Source of the DNA: Aliiruegeria sabulilitoris
GTDB lineage: Bacteria; Pseudomonadota; Alphaproteobacteria; Rhodobacterales; Rhodobacteraceae
DNA length: 64,000 bases
Direction: 5' to 3'
NCBI RefSeq assembly: GCF_001558155.1
Contig: NZ_LOAS01000003.1
Span: 287,751-351,750 of the forward strand
The notes under the pieces are model-generated. The model was not told the origin of the DNA. It did no database searches and worked only from the letters and a program-made list of their open reading frames with translations. Positions 25,665-35,187 of this stretch are shown one piece after another. Each line of letters begins with the position of its first letter. Position 1 is the stretch's first letter. Made by a program: the position numbers and the translations under genes.

Positions 25665-26387
25665 ATGAGCGACGGTTTCGTTGAAGGCCGGAACGTGGTG
25701 TCCCTAGAGGGTGCCGGAGGTGAAGCGATGCGCTTTCCCGTATTGCAGGATGTCGAGAATTACTGGGATTCGTTGCGCGGTGACAGGCAGGTCCCGAAAC
25801 GGGCGGAACTGGATCCAAGACGCATCCAGTCCGCGCTTTCGACCTCTTTCATTCTCGAACGCCTGGCCCCCGGCATCGCCCGCTTCCGCCTCGCCGGCTC
25901 TCATCTGAACGAGCTGATGGGCATGGAGGTGCGCGGCATGCCGCTGACCTGCTTCTTCCTGCCGGAAAGCCGCAAACGGGTGAGCAACTCGCTCGAACAG
26001 GTCTTTGATGCGCCGGCCAAGGCGTGGCTGACGCTGGCCGGGGATCGTGGCATCGGAAAGCCGCCGCTCGATGCCTGCCTGCTCCTGCTGCCGCTGCGGG
26101 GAGACACGGGCGACATAAACCGCGCGCTTGGCTGCCTGTCCACAATGGGGCCGCTGGGGCGCGCGCCGAGACGGTTTGACATTCGCTCGACGGCCGTGAC
26201 TCCGATCCTCTCCGACGGGAGCTTGCAGGTGCCGGAGACCATTCCGAATGAATGGCCTGCCCGAAAGGAAACGGCCCGGTTTGAACCGCTCGGGCTCGCC
26301 GAGCCCATGCGCGGTTTCCGTCCCTCTCCGCATCGTCCGCCGCGCACGGAAAGGCCGCATCTCTACCTGGTCAAAACGGAAGATTGA
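25665..26387 (+). CDS. PAS-domain (PAS_5-type) protein
   Basis: A 240-residue protein with one PAS_5-like domain (about 15-165). YWDSLRGDRQVPKRAELDPRR, LERLAPGIARFRLAGSHLNEL and the GMEVRGMPLTCFF stretch are the usual family pattern. No output domain follows, and the C-terminal 60 residues are Pro/Arg-rich and probably disordered. The start is ATG 25665; a GTG at 25587 would extend it through non-conserved sequence. The family is widespread in alphaproteobacteria with no settled role; the CtrA box upstream suggests cell-cycle or quorum-linked control. Confidence 0.75.
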   Translation: MSDGFVEGRNVVSLEGAGGEAMRFPVLQDVENYWDSLRGDRQVPKRAELDPRRIQSALSTSFILERLAPGIARFRLAGSHLNELMGMEVRGMPLTCFFLPESRKRVSNSLEQVFDAPAKAWLTLAGDRGIGKPPLDACLLLLPLRGDTGDINRALGCLSTMGPLGRAPRRFDIRSTAVTPILSDGSLQVPETIPNEWPARKETARFEPLGLAEPMRGFRPSPHRPPRTERPHLYLVKTED

Positions 26388-26409
26388 CGGGACAGCTCTC
26401 CGAATAAAA

Positions 26410-26434
26410 AAAGGCGGCATTGCGCCGCCTTTTC
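26410..26434. terminator. Bidirectional terminator between PAS protein and DAHP synthase
   Basis: AAAAGGCGGC and GCCGCCTTTT form the stem with a 5-nt loop, with A and T runs on each side. It serves both convergent genes. Confidence 0.88.
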
Positions 26435-26466
26435 TGATGGTTGCAGGGGGATTTTCATCCCAATTT

Positions 26467-27834
26467 TCAGCTTGCCGCGCGATGCAGTTCCCGCCGGTTG
26501 GACAGTTCCTCGGCCACGAGAAAGGCTAGTTCCAGCGATTGCGAGGCGTTCAGGCGCGGATCACAGGCGGTGTGGTAGCGGTCCGACAGGTCTTCCTCGG
26601 TCACGTCCCGCACGCCGCCGGTGCATTCGGTCACGTCCTGACCGGTCATCTCGAAATGGACGCCGCCCGGGATCGTGCCCTGGTCGCGATGCACGGCGAA
26701 GAACTCGCGCACTTCCGCCAGCACCATGTCGAAGGGGCGTGTCTTGTAGCCGGTGGCCGACTTGATCGTGTTGCCATGCATCGGGTCGCAGGACCACACG
26801 ACATTGGCGCCCTCGGCCTTTACCGTCTCGATCAGGCGCGTAAGGTGCTCGGCAACCTTGCCGGCCCCGAAGCGCGCGATGAGCGTCAGTCGGCCGGGAT
26901 CGTTCTCCGGGTTCAGCTTTTCCATCAGCAGTTTTAGGTCTTCCGCTGTCATGGTCGGGCCACATTTCAACCCGATCGGGTTGATCACGCCTCGGCAGAA
27001 CTCGACATGCGCGCCATCGGGCTGCCGGGTACGATCGCCGATCCAGATCATGTGGCCGGAACCGGCGATGGTCTGGCCGGTGGTGGAGTCGACGCGCGTC
27101 AGCGCCTCCTCGTATTCCAGCAGCAGCGCCTCGTGCGAGGTGTAAAAGTCCACGGTCGACATGGTGGACATGCGGTCGGAGCTGACCCCGGCGGCGGTCA
27201 TGAAATCGAGCGCTGAGGAAATCCGGTTGCTCAGCTCGCGGTAGCGCTCGGCTTTGTCGGCCTCGGCGAAACCGGTCGTCCAGGAATGCACGCGGTGGAT
27301 ATCGGCGAAACCACCGGTGGAGAAGGCGCGCAGCAGGTTCAGCGAGGCCGCGGCCTGCGTGTAGGCGCTCAGCATCTTGTCGGGGTCGGGAATGCGGGAT
27401 TCGGGGGTGAAATCCAGCTCGTTGATGATGTCCCCGCGATAGCTCGGCAACTCGACGCCGCCCATGGTTTCCGTCGGCGCCGAGCGCGGCTTGGCGAACT
27501 GCCCGGCCATGCGCCCGACCTTCACCACCGGCACCTTGGCGCCATAGGTCAGCACCACTGCCATCTGCAGCATGATCTTGAAGGTCTCGCGGATGGAATC
27601 GGCGGAGAACTCCGCGAAGCTCTCGGCACAATCGCCGCCCTGCAAAAGGAACGCCTCGCCACGCGCGGCCTTGGCCAGTTCGGCCCGCAAACGGCGCGAT
27701 TCACCGGCAAAAACCAGCGGCGGATATTTGGACAGACGGGCCTCGACGGCTTCGAGCTTATCCCGGTCGGGATAATCGGGCATCTGTACCCGGGGCTTCT
27801 CGCGCCAGTCAGATTTATTCCAGACCCGTGTCAT
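26467..27834 (-). CDS. Class II 3-deoxy-7-phosphoheptulonate synthase (DAHP synthase)
   Basis: A 455-residue plant-type (class II) DAHP synthase, first step of aromatic synthesis from PEP and erythrose 4-phosphate. Motifs are [12 protein letters not shown] with the metal Cys, [37 protein letters not shown] and [13 protein letters not shown]. The start ATG 27834 is behind GGAGGACG. It is a single gene with a terminator on its 3' side. aroQ in this window belongs to the same pathway. Confidence 0.96.
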   Translation of the reverse strand: MTRVWNKSDWREKPRVQMPDYPDRDKLEAVEARLSKYPPLVFAGESRRLRAELAKAARGEAFLLQGGDCAESFAEFSADSIRETFKIMLQMAVVLTYGAKVPVVKVGRMAGQFAKPRSAPTETMGGVELPSYRGDIINELDFTPESRIPDPDKMLSAYTQAAASLNLLRAFSTGGFADIHRVHSWTTGFAEADKAERYRELSNRISSALDFMTAAGVSSDRMSTMSTVDFYTSHEALLLEYEEALTRVDSTTGQTIAGSGHMIWIGDRTRQPDGAHVEFCRGVINPIGLKCGPTMTAEDLKLLMEKLNPENDPGRLTLIARFGAGKVAEHLTRLIETVKAEGANVVWSCDPMHGNTIKSATGYKTRPFDMVLAEVREFFAVHRDQGTIPGGVHFEMTGQDVTECTGGVRDVTEEDLSDRYHTACDPRLNASQSLELAFLVAEELSNRRELHRAAS

Positions 27835-28118
27835 GTCGTCCTCCAAAAGGTATGGGCAATACAAGTCCGCGGTGTATATCTTGCGACCTCCCGCTTGAAA
27901 ACGAGAAATTTTCGACAGATTTTTTCTGCCTGTGCACAAGATTCTTGCGCTTCGTGCCGTGTGGTTCGGGAAGTTTCTGTATTGCGCCGAAAAAGCGGGT
28001 GATTTCGTCAGCTTAGGTTGCGGCCCGTGCGACGCGAAGTGAAACAAACCCAATCGCCCCCTTGCGAAGGCAGGGTTTTCCGGCTTTCGATACCGGATAC
28101 GAACTGCGCGAGAGCACG

Positions 28119-29135
28119 ATGACATCCATCCACGACACGCCCGAGATCCTCGTTGACGTCGCCGATGACGGCAGCCGTCCGCGACGCTTCATTTTCGTGT
28201 TGCTGGACCGCTTCACCATGCTCTGTTTCGCCTGCGCGATCGAACCGCTGCGTATTGCCAACCGGGTCTCGGGCAAGACGCTCTATACTTGGACCATTGC
28301 CGGAGAAGGCGGAGAGCGGATCAGTTGTTCCAACGGCGTTGAGTTCATGCTCGACATGGATCTCGAAGAGGTGAACCGCGATGACACGGTGCTGATCTGT
28401 GGCGGCATCGATGTTCAGGCCGCAACCACCCGCCGCCTGATCAACTGGCTGCGCCGCGAAGCGCGCCGGGGCGTGACGGTGGGCGGCTTGTGCACCGCAG
28501 GCTACACTTTGGCGCGGGCGGGCCTTCTCGACGGCAAGCGGGCGACGATCCATTGGGAGAACCAGGACAGTTTCGTCGAGGAATTCGATGAGGTCACGCT
28601 GACCAAATCAGTCTTTGTGAAGGACGGCAATCGCATCACCACCGCCGGCGGAACGGCCTCCATCGACCTCATGCTCAAGATCATCGCCGACGATCACGGC
28701 GAGGAATTGGCCGGCGCCGTGGCCGACCAGCTGATCTATTCCGCGATCCGGACCGATCAGGACACCCAGCGGCTCTCGATTCCCACCCGTATCGGTGTGC
28801 GCCATCCCAAGCTCAGCCAGGTCATCCAGATCATGGAGCAGAACCTGGAGGAACCGATCTCGCCCGCGCTGCTGGCCAAGGACGTGGCGCTCTCCACCCG
28901 CCAACTGGAACGGCTATTCCGCCGCTACCTCAACCGCTCGCCCAAGCGGTACTACATGGAATTGCGGCTGCAAAAGGCACGCAACCTGCTGATGCAGACC
29001 GATATGAGCGTGATCAATGTCGCGCTCGCCTGCGGCTTCACTTCGCCCAGCCATTTCTCCAAATGCTACCGGGCGCATTACCAGACAACGCCCTACCGAG
29101 AGCGCGGCGCGCAATCGAGCCGGCTGAGCATCTGA
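28119..29135 (+). CDS. GlxA-type AraC-family transcriptional regulator
   Basis: A 338-residue regulator. The N-terminal DJ-1/PfpI-like domain (about 20-200) carries a Cys elbow ([14 protein letters not shown]). The C-terminal AraC double helix-turn-helix (about 235-325) has [21 protein letters not shown] and [18 protein letters not shown]. Relatives regulate choline, carnitine and arginine catabolism, but no such genes are adjacent. The start is ATG 28119. Confidence 0.88.
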   Translation: MTSIHDTPEILVDVADDGSRPRRFIFVLLDRFTMLCFACAIEPLRIANRVSGKTLYTWTIAGEGGERISCSNGVEFMLDMDLEEVNRDDTVLICGGIDVQAATTRRLINWLRREARRGVTVGGLCTAGYTLARAGLLDGKRATIHWENQDSFVEEFDEVTLTKSVFVKDGNRITTAGGTASIDLMLKIIADDHGEELAGAVADQLIYSAIRTDQDTQRLSIPTRIGVRHPKLSQVIQIMEQNLEEPISPALLAKDVALSTRQLERLFRRYLNRSPKRYYMELRLQKARNLLMQTDMSVINVALACGFTSPSHFSKCYRAHYQTTPYRERGAQSSRLSI

Positions 29136-29163
29136 ACGATCACCCGCCACAATCTCCCTCGGA

Positions 29164-29211
29164 CATCATCTGTTCTCAAATATCCTGGGGGTTCGGGGGC
29201 AACGCCCCCGA
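29164..29211 (-). repeat. Dispersed intergenic repeat, copy 5
   Basis: The plus strand reads CATCATCTGTTCTCAAATAT, then CCTGGGGG and a hairpin CGGGGGCAACGCCCCCG. It is the inverted form of the element at 4779-4850 and shares its first 20 bases with 45150-45169. Lying between convergent genes, its hairpin may also act as a terminator. Confidence 0.75.
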
Positions 29212-29230
29212 TGTCGAAACCGACGGCATC

Positions 29231-30334
29231 CTATTGCGCGGGATCGATCCTGTAGATCGCGCCGTTGCCCTCCGAAATGAACCAGACGCTACCATCGGGG
29301 GCCTCGCGCACATCCCGCACCCGCTGCGTTTCGGGCCAGTCCAGGCGTTCGACTTCGACCAACCCGTCGCCCTGCCGCTCCAGCCGCGAGATCATGTCGA
29401 ACTTGAGTGACCCGACGAGGAAATCCCCGCGCCATTCCTTCATCGCGGGATCTTTCAGGATCGCCAGTCCGGAGGGGGCAATCGACGGATCCCAGTAATG
29501 CACCGGCTGTTCCATGCCCGGTTTCCGGTTTCCTTCGCCGATCTTCTGACCGGAATAATGCCTGCCATAGGAAATCACCGGCCAGCCGAAATTGGCGCCC
29601 TTGCGGATCCGGTTCACCTCGTCGCCGCCCTGCGCGCCGTGCTCAACTGCCCAAAGCTGCCCCGAAGCGTCCAGCGCCGCGCCCTGCGGGTTGCGGTGCC
29701 CATAGGACCAGATCTCCGGCTGCGCCCCGGCCTGCCCAACGAACGGGTTCCCGGATGGCGCGGTCCCGTCGCGCGCGATCCGCAGCACCGAGCCCTGAAC
29801 GCGGCCCAGATCCTGCGCCGCCGGCCTGTCGCCGCGCTCGCCAATCGTGATGAAGATCGTGCCATCGGGCGCTTCCACCAGCCGCGATCCGAAATGCCGG
29901 CCACCCTTGCTGCCCGGCGCCATTTCGAAGATCTGGTCGAAGCCGGTCAGTTGCCGGCCATCCTCGGAGAGCCGCCCCCGACCGATTGCGGTGCCGGCTT
30001 CGCGCCCCTGCGGCACGGAATGGCTCAGGTAGACTTCACGGCTCATGGCAAAATCGCGCGGAACCAGCACGTCGAGCAAACCGCCCTGCCCCTTGTCCCG
30101 CACGTCGGGTGTGCCCCCCACCACCTGCCGCGTGCCATCCGCTGTAAAATGGAGCAACGCCCCCTCCCGCTCCGTCACCAGGAACCCGCCCTCCGGCAGA
30201 AAGGCCACCGCCCATGGCGTGTCCAACCCTTCGGCGACGGGCGTCACCTCGACCGGGCCGAGCGTTGTCTGCCGTGGCGCGGCGGTGACCTCGAAGGCGA
30301 GCAGGCTCAAAAGCAGAATCGATAGAATACGCAT
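29231..30334 (-). CDS. PQQ-dependent sugar dehydrogenase-type protein (YliI/Asd-like), periplasmic
   Basis: A 367-residue precursor with a short signal peptide (MRILSILLLSLLAFEVTAA). The six-bladed soluble glucose dehydrogenase fold is marked by LDTPWAVAFLPEGGFLVTER, GGRHFGSRLVEAPDG, YGHRNPQGAALD and VEHGAQGGDEVNRI. Relatives such as E. coli YliI oxidise aldose sugars with PQQ. The start ATG 30334 follows AGGAGGTG. No PQQ synthesis genes are in the window. Confidence 0.9.
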   Translation of the reverse strand: MRILSILLLSLLAFEVTAAPRQTTLGPVEVTPVAEGLDTPWAVAFLPEGGFLVTEREGALLHFTADGTRQVVGGTPDVRDKGQGGLLDVLVPRDFAMSREVYLSHSVPQGREAGTAIGRGRLSEDGRQLTGFDQIFEMAPGSKGGRHFGSRLVEAPDGTIFITIGERGDRPAAQDLGRVQGSVLRIARDGTAPSGNPFVGQAGAQPEIWSYGHRNPQGAALDASGQLWAVEHGAQGGDEVNRIRKGANFGWPVISYGRHYSGQKIGEGNRKPGMEQPVHYWDPSIAPSGLAILKDPAMKEWRGDFLVGSLKFDMISRLERQGDGLVEVERLDWPETQRVRDVREAPDGSVWFISEGNGAIYRIDPAQ

Positions 30335-30529
30335 CAACACCTCCTGTCCTGTGCATGACAATAGCGCTTCAGCGCGACAGGTCAGCCGCTGCCCGCAGGC
30401 ATCGAGCCCTTGTGAACAGGACCGCTACCTCTTTTCACGCCGCCTTCATGCAAGCCAGCGCTTCCCATTTCGCTTTCCTCCCAATAACGTAACGCCCGGA
30501 CAAGAGTTCCAACTGGGAGACTAATTGAA

Positions 30530-31708
30530 ATGAAAAAACTTCTGCTGGCGAGCGCCGCCACCCTGCTGGCCACCGCCGCCACCGCTGAAGACGTCAAGCT
30601 GGGCGTGCTTCTGGGCTTCACCGGGCCCATCGAATCCATGGCCGTGAACATGGGCGCCGGCGCCGAGTGGGCGATCAAGGAAATCAACGAGAGCGGCAAA
30701 TTCATGGACGGGGCCACCGTGGTTCCGGTTCGCGCCGACTCGACCTGCATCGATTCCGCTGCCGCCACCGCCGCCGCCGAGCGTCTGATCACGTCCGAAG
30801 GCGTGGCCGGTATCATGGGCGCGGCCTGCTCGGGCGTCACTGGAGCCGTGCTGGCCAACGTGGCCCGGCCCAATGGCATGGTCATGATCTCGCCCTCGGC
30901 CACCTCGCCGGCGCTGTCGGAAGCCGAGGATGACGGCCTCTTCTTCCGCACACCTCCCTCCGATGCCCGCCAAGGCGTGGTGATGGCCGAGATCCTGAAG
31001 GAGAAGGGCGTCAATTCGGTCGCGCTGACCTACACCAATAACGACTACGGCAAAGGTCTTGCCGACAGCTTCCAGGCCGCTTTCGAAGGCATGGGCGGCG
31101 AAGTGACGATCTCGGCCGCGCATGAGGATGACAAGGCCGACTATTCCGCCGAAGTGGGCGCTCTGGCCTCCGCGGGCGGCGAGGTTCTCGTGGTTGCCGG
31201 CTACGCCGACCGTGGCGGCGCGGGCATCGTGCAGGCCTCGCTCGACACCGGGGCGTTCGATACGTTCCACTTCCCCGATGGCATGGTCTCCGACGCCACG
31301 ATCGGCAAGTTCGGCGCCGATGTCGACGGCTCCGGCGGCCAGCTTCCGGGCTCCGATTCCCCGGGTGCCGAGAAATTCGCCGAAGTCGTGGGCGATGCAT
31401 TCGACCCGACCTCGATCTTTGCCGCCGAATCCTATGACGCCGCCGCCATCTTGCTGATGGCGATGCAGGCTGCCGGCTCGACCGATCCGAAGGTCTACAA
31501 GGACAAGGTCATGGAAGTGGCCAACGGTCCGGGCGAAGAGATCCTGCCGGGTGAGCTTGGCAAGGCGCTCGAGATTCTTGCGGGCGGCGGCGACGTCGAC
31601 TATGTCGGCGCGACCGCGGTGGAGTTCCTCGAAAACGGCGACTCGGCTGGTTCCTTCCGCGAAGTCGTCATGGAAGGCGGCGAGTTCAAGACCGTCGGAT
31701 ACCGCTAA
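30530..31708 (+). CDS. livK: Branched-chain amino-acid-type ABC transporter, periplasmic binding protein
   Basis: A 392-residue precursor: signal peptide MKKLLLASAATLLATAATA, then the periplasmic binding protein type I (LivJ/K) fold with LGVLLGFTGPIESMAVNMG, SATSPALSEAEDDGLFFRTPPSD and TYTNNDYGKGLADSFQAAF. It is the first gene of the liv operon. The actual ligand may be an amino acid or a related amide, since this family is broad. The start ATG 30530 follows CTGGGAGAC. Confidence 0.92.
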   Translation: MKKLLLASAATLLATAATAEDVKLGVLLGFTGPIESMAVNMGAGAEWAIKEINESGKFMDGATVVPVRADSTCIDSAAATAAAERLITSEGVAGIMGAACSGVTGAVLANVARPNGMVMISPSATSPALSEAEDDGLFFRTPPSDARQGVVMAEILKEKGVNSVALTYTNNDYGKGLADSFQAAFEGMGGEVTISAAHEDDKADYSAEVGALASAGGEVLVVAGYADRGGAGIVQASLDTGAFDTFHFPDGMVSDATIGKFGADVDGSGGQLPGSDSPGAEKFAEVVGDAFDPTSIFAAESYDAAAILLMAMQAAGSTDPKVYKDKVMEVANGPGEEILPGELGKALEILAGGGDVDYVGATAVEFLENGDSAGSFREVVMEGGEFKTVGYR

Positions 31709-31768
31709 GTGCCAGTTGGGCCGATCGGCAGGCTTGCCGTTCGGCCCCTCTTGACGTAACGACGAGCG

Positions 31769-31787
31769 GCCCGGGGCTTTCCCGGGC
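31769..31787 (+). terminator. Hairpin between livK and livG
   Basis: A perfect 7-bp stem GCCCGGG/CCCGGGC is followed by TGTTTGCTTC, 60 nt after the livK stop. It probably reduces read-through so that the binding protein is made in excess. Confidence 0.5.
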
Positions 31788-31838
31788 TGTTTGCTTCGCC
31801 TAGAAGTCCCCGCCAAAGGAACCAAAGGACGCGCGAGA

Positions 31839-32630
31839 ATGATCCGGGTTGAGAACCTCCACAAGCATTTCGGCGGTTTCCGCGCCTGCGATGGCGCGTC
31901 GATCGAGATCGCCGAGGGCTCCATTACTGGCCTGATCGGACCGAATGGCGCCGGAAAGACCACGCTTTTCAACGTGATCGCGGGCGTCCTGCCGCCGACT
32001 TCGGGCAAGGTCTTCATGGGCGAGGAGGACATCACCGGCCTGCCCCCGCATGAGCTGTTTCACAAGGGGCTGCTCCGGACCTTCCAAATCGCGCATGAGT
32101 TCTCTTCGATGACCGTGCGCGAAAACCTGATGATGGTGCCGGGCGGACAATCGGGCGAGACGCTCTGGAACACGTGGTTCCACCGTGCCCGGATCGCGCA
32201 GGAAGAAAAAGCCTTGATGAAAAAGGCCGACGAAGTCCTTGAATTCCTGACCATTGATCATCTGGCAGACGAAAAGGCCGGCAATTTGTCTGGCGGGCAA
32301 AAGAAGCTGCTGGAGCTGGGCCGCACGATGATGGTGGACGCCAAGATCGTGTTCCTCGACGAGGTCGGCGCCGGCGTGAACCGCACGCTGCTGCGCACCA
32401 TTGGCGACGCGATCATCCGGCTCAACAAGGAGCGCGGCTACACCTTCTGCGTCATCGAGCATGACATGGATTTCATCGCGCGGCTCTGTGACCCGGTGAT
32501 CTGCATGGCCGAAGGCAAGGTGCTTGCCGTTGGCGGCGCCAAGGAGGTCATGCAGAACGACCTCGTGATCGAGGCCTATCTCGGCACAGGGTTGAAGAAC
32601 AAGGTCAAGCAGGAGGCGACTCAGGCATGA
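31839..32630 (+). CDS. livG: ABC transporter ATP-binding protein LivG
   Basis: A 263-residue ATPase. Walker A is GPNGAGKT (34-41), followed by the LivG-type FNVIAGVLPPTSGKV, the signature LSGGQKKLLELGR and Walker B IVFLDEVGAGVN (Val in place of the usual Pro after Asp-Glu). It pairs with LivF under the LivH-LivM permeases. Its stop overlaps the ATG of the small secreted protein gene by 4 nt. Confidence 0.95.
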   Translation: MIRVENLHKHFGGFRACDGASIEIAEGSITGLIGPNGAGKTTLFNVIAGVLPPTSGKVFMGEEDITGLPPHELFHKGLLRTFQIAHEFSSMTVRENLMMVPGGQSGETLWNTWFHRARIAQEEKALMKKADEVLEFLTIDHLADEKAGNLSGGQKKLLELGRTMMVDAKIVFLDEVGAGVNRTLLRTIGDAIIRLNKERGYTFCVIEHDMDFIARLCDPVICMAEGKVLAVGGAKEVMQNDLVIEAYLGTGLKNKVKQEATQA

Positions 32631-33028
32631 GGATCGCCCTGCAAGCATTTGTAATCGCGTCGTTCGTACTGGCGGGCGCTGCGGCCAGGGCCGATGAGGT
32701 GATCCTGTTCAAATGCTTCTTCGACTGGAAATGCGATCCGAACACGAAATGCGATCATGCCGCGTTGGACCTGCGCATCAGGCATAATACGGACAGCAAC
32801 GAGGCCGAGTTTCTCGGCAACCATGGCAGCCCGCTCGACAAGATCGGCGTGCATATCGGCGACCGTTCCGTGAGCTTTCTGGCATACCAGATATCCGGAG
32901 CCGTGGATGTCACGACGATTGCGCTGATGGATGGCGAGGCAACTCACAGCTCCCACCGGATCGGCGGTATCACCATGAAACCCGAACAATACATGGGCGA
33001 ATGCGTCGCCCTGCCCTCCTCGGAGTGA
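32627..33028 (+). CDS. Small secreted four-cysteine protein within the liv operon (A)
   Basis: A 133-residue protein that I do not recognise. It has a signal peptide ending ARA (about residue 22) and a mature domain beginning with a Cys-X5-Cys-X5-Cys cluster (Cys30, Cys36, Cys42). A fourth Cys126 sits near the C-terminus in GEC. Two disulfides in the periplasm are plausible. Its ATG overlaps the livG stop (ATGA), and livF starts 5 nt after its stop, so it is an integral part of the operon. Protein B at 33749-34177 has the same layout. A periplasmic accessory role is inference. Confidence 0.8.
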   Translation: MRIALQAFVIASFVLAGAAARADEVILFKCFFDWKCDPNTKCDHAALDLRIRHNTDSNEAEFLGNHGSPLDKIGVHIGDRSVSFLAYQISGAVDVTTIALMDGEATHSSHRIGGITMKPEQYMGECVALPSSE

Positions 33029-33032
33029 GCGA

Positions 33033-33749
33033 ATGAGCGAGAAGTACCTTATCGGCGACAAGATGTCGGGCGGCTATGGCCGAGGCCCGAACATCCTGCA
33101 TGGCTGTACCATTGCCTGCGACAAGGGCGAGATCGCGGTGATCGTCGGCCCCAACGGTGCCGGCAAATCGACCGCGATGAAGGCGGTTTTCGGCATGCTG
33201 GACGTGCGCGAGGGCGCGGTTCGGCTGGGCGGCGAAGACATCACCGGCCTTTCCCCGCAGGCCCGCGTCGGCAAGGGCATGGCCTTCGTGCCGCAGACCA
33301 ACAACATCTTCACCTCGATGACGGTCGAAGAGAATCTCGAAATGGGCGCCTTCCTGCGCGAAGACGACATGAAGGACTCGATGGAACAGGTTTATGACCT
33401 CTTCCCGATCCTGAAGGAAAAGCGCCGCCAGGCCGCGGGCGAGCTTTCGGGCGGCCAGCGCCAGCAGGTTGCCGTGGGCCGCGCGCTGATGACCCAGCCC
33501 AGCGTTCTGATGCTGGACGAGCCCACCGCCGGTGTCTCGCCGATCGTCATGGACGAGCTCTTCGACCGGATCATCGAGGTCGCCCGCACCGGCATCTCAA
33601 TCCTGATGGTGGAACAAAACGCCCGGCAAGCGCTTGAAATTGCTGACACCGGCTATGTGCTCGTGCAGGGCCGCAACGCCCATACCGGCACCGGCAAGGA
33701 ACTTCTGGAAGACCCGGAAGTGCGCCGGACATTCCTGGGGGGAACGTGA
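33033..33749 (+). CDS. livF: ABC transporter ATP-binding protein LivF
   Basis: A 238-residue ATPase. Walker A is GPNGAGKST (39-47), with FGMLDVREGAVRLGGEDITG, the signature LSGGQRQQVAVGRAL, Walker B LMLDEPTAGVSP and the H-loop VEQNARQAL. It lies between the two small secreted proteins; the ATG of protein B overlaps its stop by one base. Confidence 0.95.
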   Translation: MSEKYLIGDKMSGGYGRGPNILHGCTIACDKGEIAVIVGPNGAGKSTAMKAVFGMLDVREGAVRLGGEDITGLSPQARVGKGMAFVPQTNNIFTSMTVEENLEMGAFLREDDMKDSMEQVYDLFPILKEKRRQAAGELSGGQRQQVAVGRALMTQPSVLMLDEPTAGVSPIVMDELFDRIIEVARTGISILMVEQNARQALEIADTGYVLVQGRNAHTGTGKELLEDPEVRRTFLGGT

Positions 33750-34177
33750 TGGGAGCTGTGTACGGAGCGTCGGGCGCGGCCCGGCCTGTGGCCGGACATA
33801 TCAGATCGAACCGAGCGCGATTGCTTGCGATGCTTCTGGCGCTTCTTTTTCTTCCCAGATTGGCACTCGCAATCGAGTACAATTGTCACTTCGTTCAAGT
33901 CTGCAGAGATGATGGCACAGGATGCAGCCTTTCAGGAAGACGGGAAGTCGTCTTCTCAAAGTCAATCGCGGCCATTGAAGAACAAGACGGTGAAACCCGG
34001 ATCTTCAACCAGAACGCCGACGATGGAACATTCTTCTTTGTCCAAAAGACAGTGGGTCGATTCAAGGCTTTGACAATGCCGACTCCTAAGGTCGCAAAGC
34101 TTGTCGAGGTAACAAAAACGAGTGAAACAACGGCGCGCGCCGAGGTGTTTCACGGATCCTGCCGAAGGAGCCATTGA
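33749..34177 (+). CDS. Small secreted four-cysteine protein within the liv operon (B)
   Basis: A 142-residue unrecognised protein. An N-terminal basic stretch precedes a hydrophobic core (LLAMLLALLFLPRLALA), so it is exported. The mature part starts with Cys46-X5-Cys52-X6-Cys59 and ends with Cys138 (HGSC). This four-cysteine plan mirrors protein A although the rest of the sequence differs. ATG 33749 overlaps the livF stop; an internal ATG at 33830 would leave a shorter signal peptide but has no good ribosome site. livH starts inside its stop codon. Confidence 0.72.
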   Translation: MGAVYGASGAARPVAGHIRSNRARLLAMLLALLFLPRLALAIEYNCHFVQVCRDDGTGCSLSGRREVVFSKSIAAIEEQDGETRIFNQNADDGTFFFVQKTVGRFKALTMPTPKVAKLVEVTKTSETTARAEVFHGSCRRSH

Positions 34178-35187
34178 TGGACCTTCTCAACGCCTTCGTG
34201 GCGCTTCTCAACTTCGTCATTATCCCGGCGACGGCATATGGCAGCCAGCTCGCGCTTGGTGCGCTCGGGGTCACGCTGATCTACGGGATCCTGCGGTTCT
34301 CGAACTTCGCCCATGGCGACACAATGGCCTTTGGTGCGATGATCACGATCCTTGTCACATGGTTGTTCCAGGCGATCGGTGTTTCGCTCGGGCCCCTGCC
34401 GACCGCGCTGCTCGCTCTGCCCTTCGGCATCGCCGCGACAGCCGGAATGATGCTGCTGACGGACCGCTGGGTGTACCGGTTCTACCGCGCGCAGAAGGCC
34501 AAGCCGATCATCCTCGTCATGGCCTCGCTTGGAGTCATGTTCGTGCTGAACGGGGTTGTCCGCGTCATCATCGGCCCCGGCGAACAACAGTTCAACGATG
34601 GTGCGCGCTTCATCATCAATGCGCGGGATTTCAAGGAGATGACCGGTCTTTCCGAGGGCCTCGCCTTCCGCTCCAGCCAGGGCATCACCATTGTTGTCAC
34701 CGTCATCGCCGTGGCCGCACTTTTCTGGTTTCTCGGCCGGACACGCACCGGAAAATCGATGCGCGCCTATTCGGACAACGAGGATCTCGCGCTGCTCTCG
34801 GGCATCAACCCGGAGAAGGTCGTGCGCGTGACATGGATCCTCGCCGCGATCCTGGCTACCACGGCGGGCGTGCTCTACGGGCTGGACAAGGCGTTCAAGC
34901 CCTTCACCTATTTCCAGCTCCTGCTGCCGATCTTTGCCTCCGCCATCGTCGGCGGCCTGGGCAACCCGCTCGGCGCGATTGCGGGCGGCTACATTATCGC
35001 CTTCTCCGAGGTGACGCTCACCTATGCCTGGAAGAAGGTGCTGACCCATGCGTTGCCGGAGAGCATGGCGCCCGACGGGCTCGTGCAGCTTCTGTCAACC
35101 GATTACAAATACGCCGTTTCGTTCACGATCCTGGTGATCGTGCTTATCTTCAAGCCATACGGCCTCTTCAGGGGGAAAGCGGTATGA
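34177..35187 (+). CDS. livH: Branched-chain amino-acid-type ABC permease LivH
   Basis: A 336-residue polytopic permease with about eight hydrophobic helices. ALGVTLIYGILRFSNFAHGD near the start and the cytoplasmic loop NPEKVVRVTWILAA are typical of LivH. ATG 34177 is preferred over the TTG at 34174: it has GAAGGAG at good spacing and overlaps the preceding stop by one base. Confidence 0.95.
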   Translation: MDLLNAFVALLNFVIIPATAYGSQLALGALGVTLIYGILRFSNFAHGDTMAFGAMITILVTWLFQAIGVSLGPLPTALLALPFGIAATAGMMLLTDRWVYRFYRAQKAKPIILVMASLGVMFVLNGVVRVIIGPGEQQFNDGARFIINARDFKEMTGLSEGLAFRSSQGITIVVTVIAVAALFWFLGRTRTGKSMRAYSDNEDLALLSGINPEKVVRVTWILAAILATTAGVLYGLDKAFKPFTYFQLLLPIFASAIVGGLGNPLGAIAGGYIIAFSEVTLTYAWKKVLTHALPESMAPDGLVQLLSTDYKYAVSFTILVIVLIFKPYGLFRGKAV

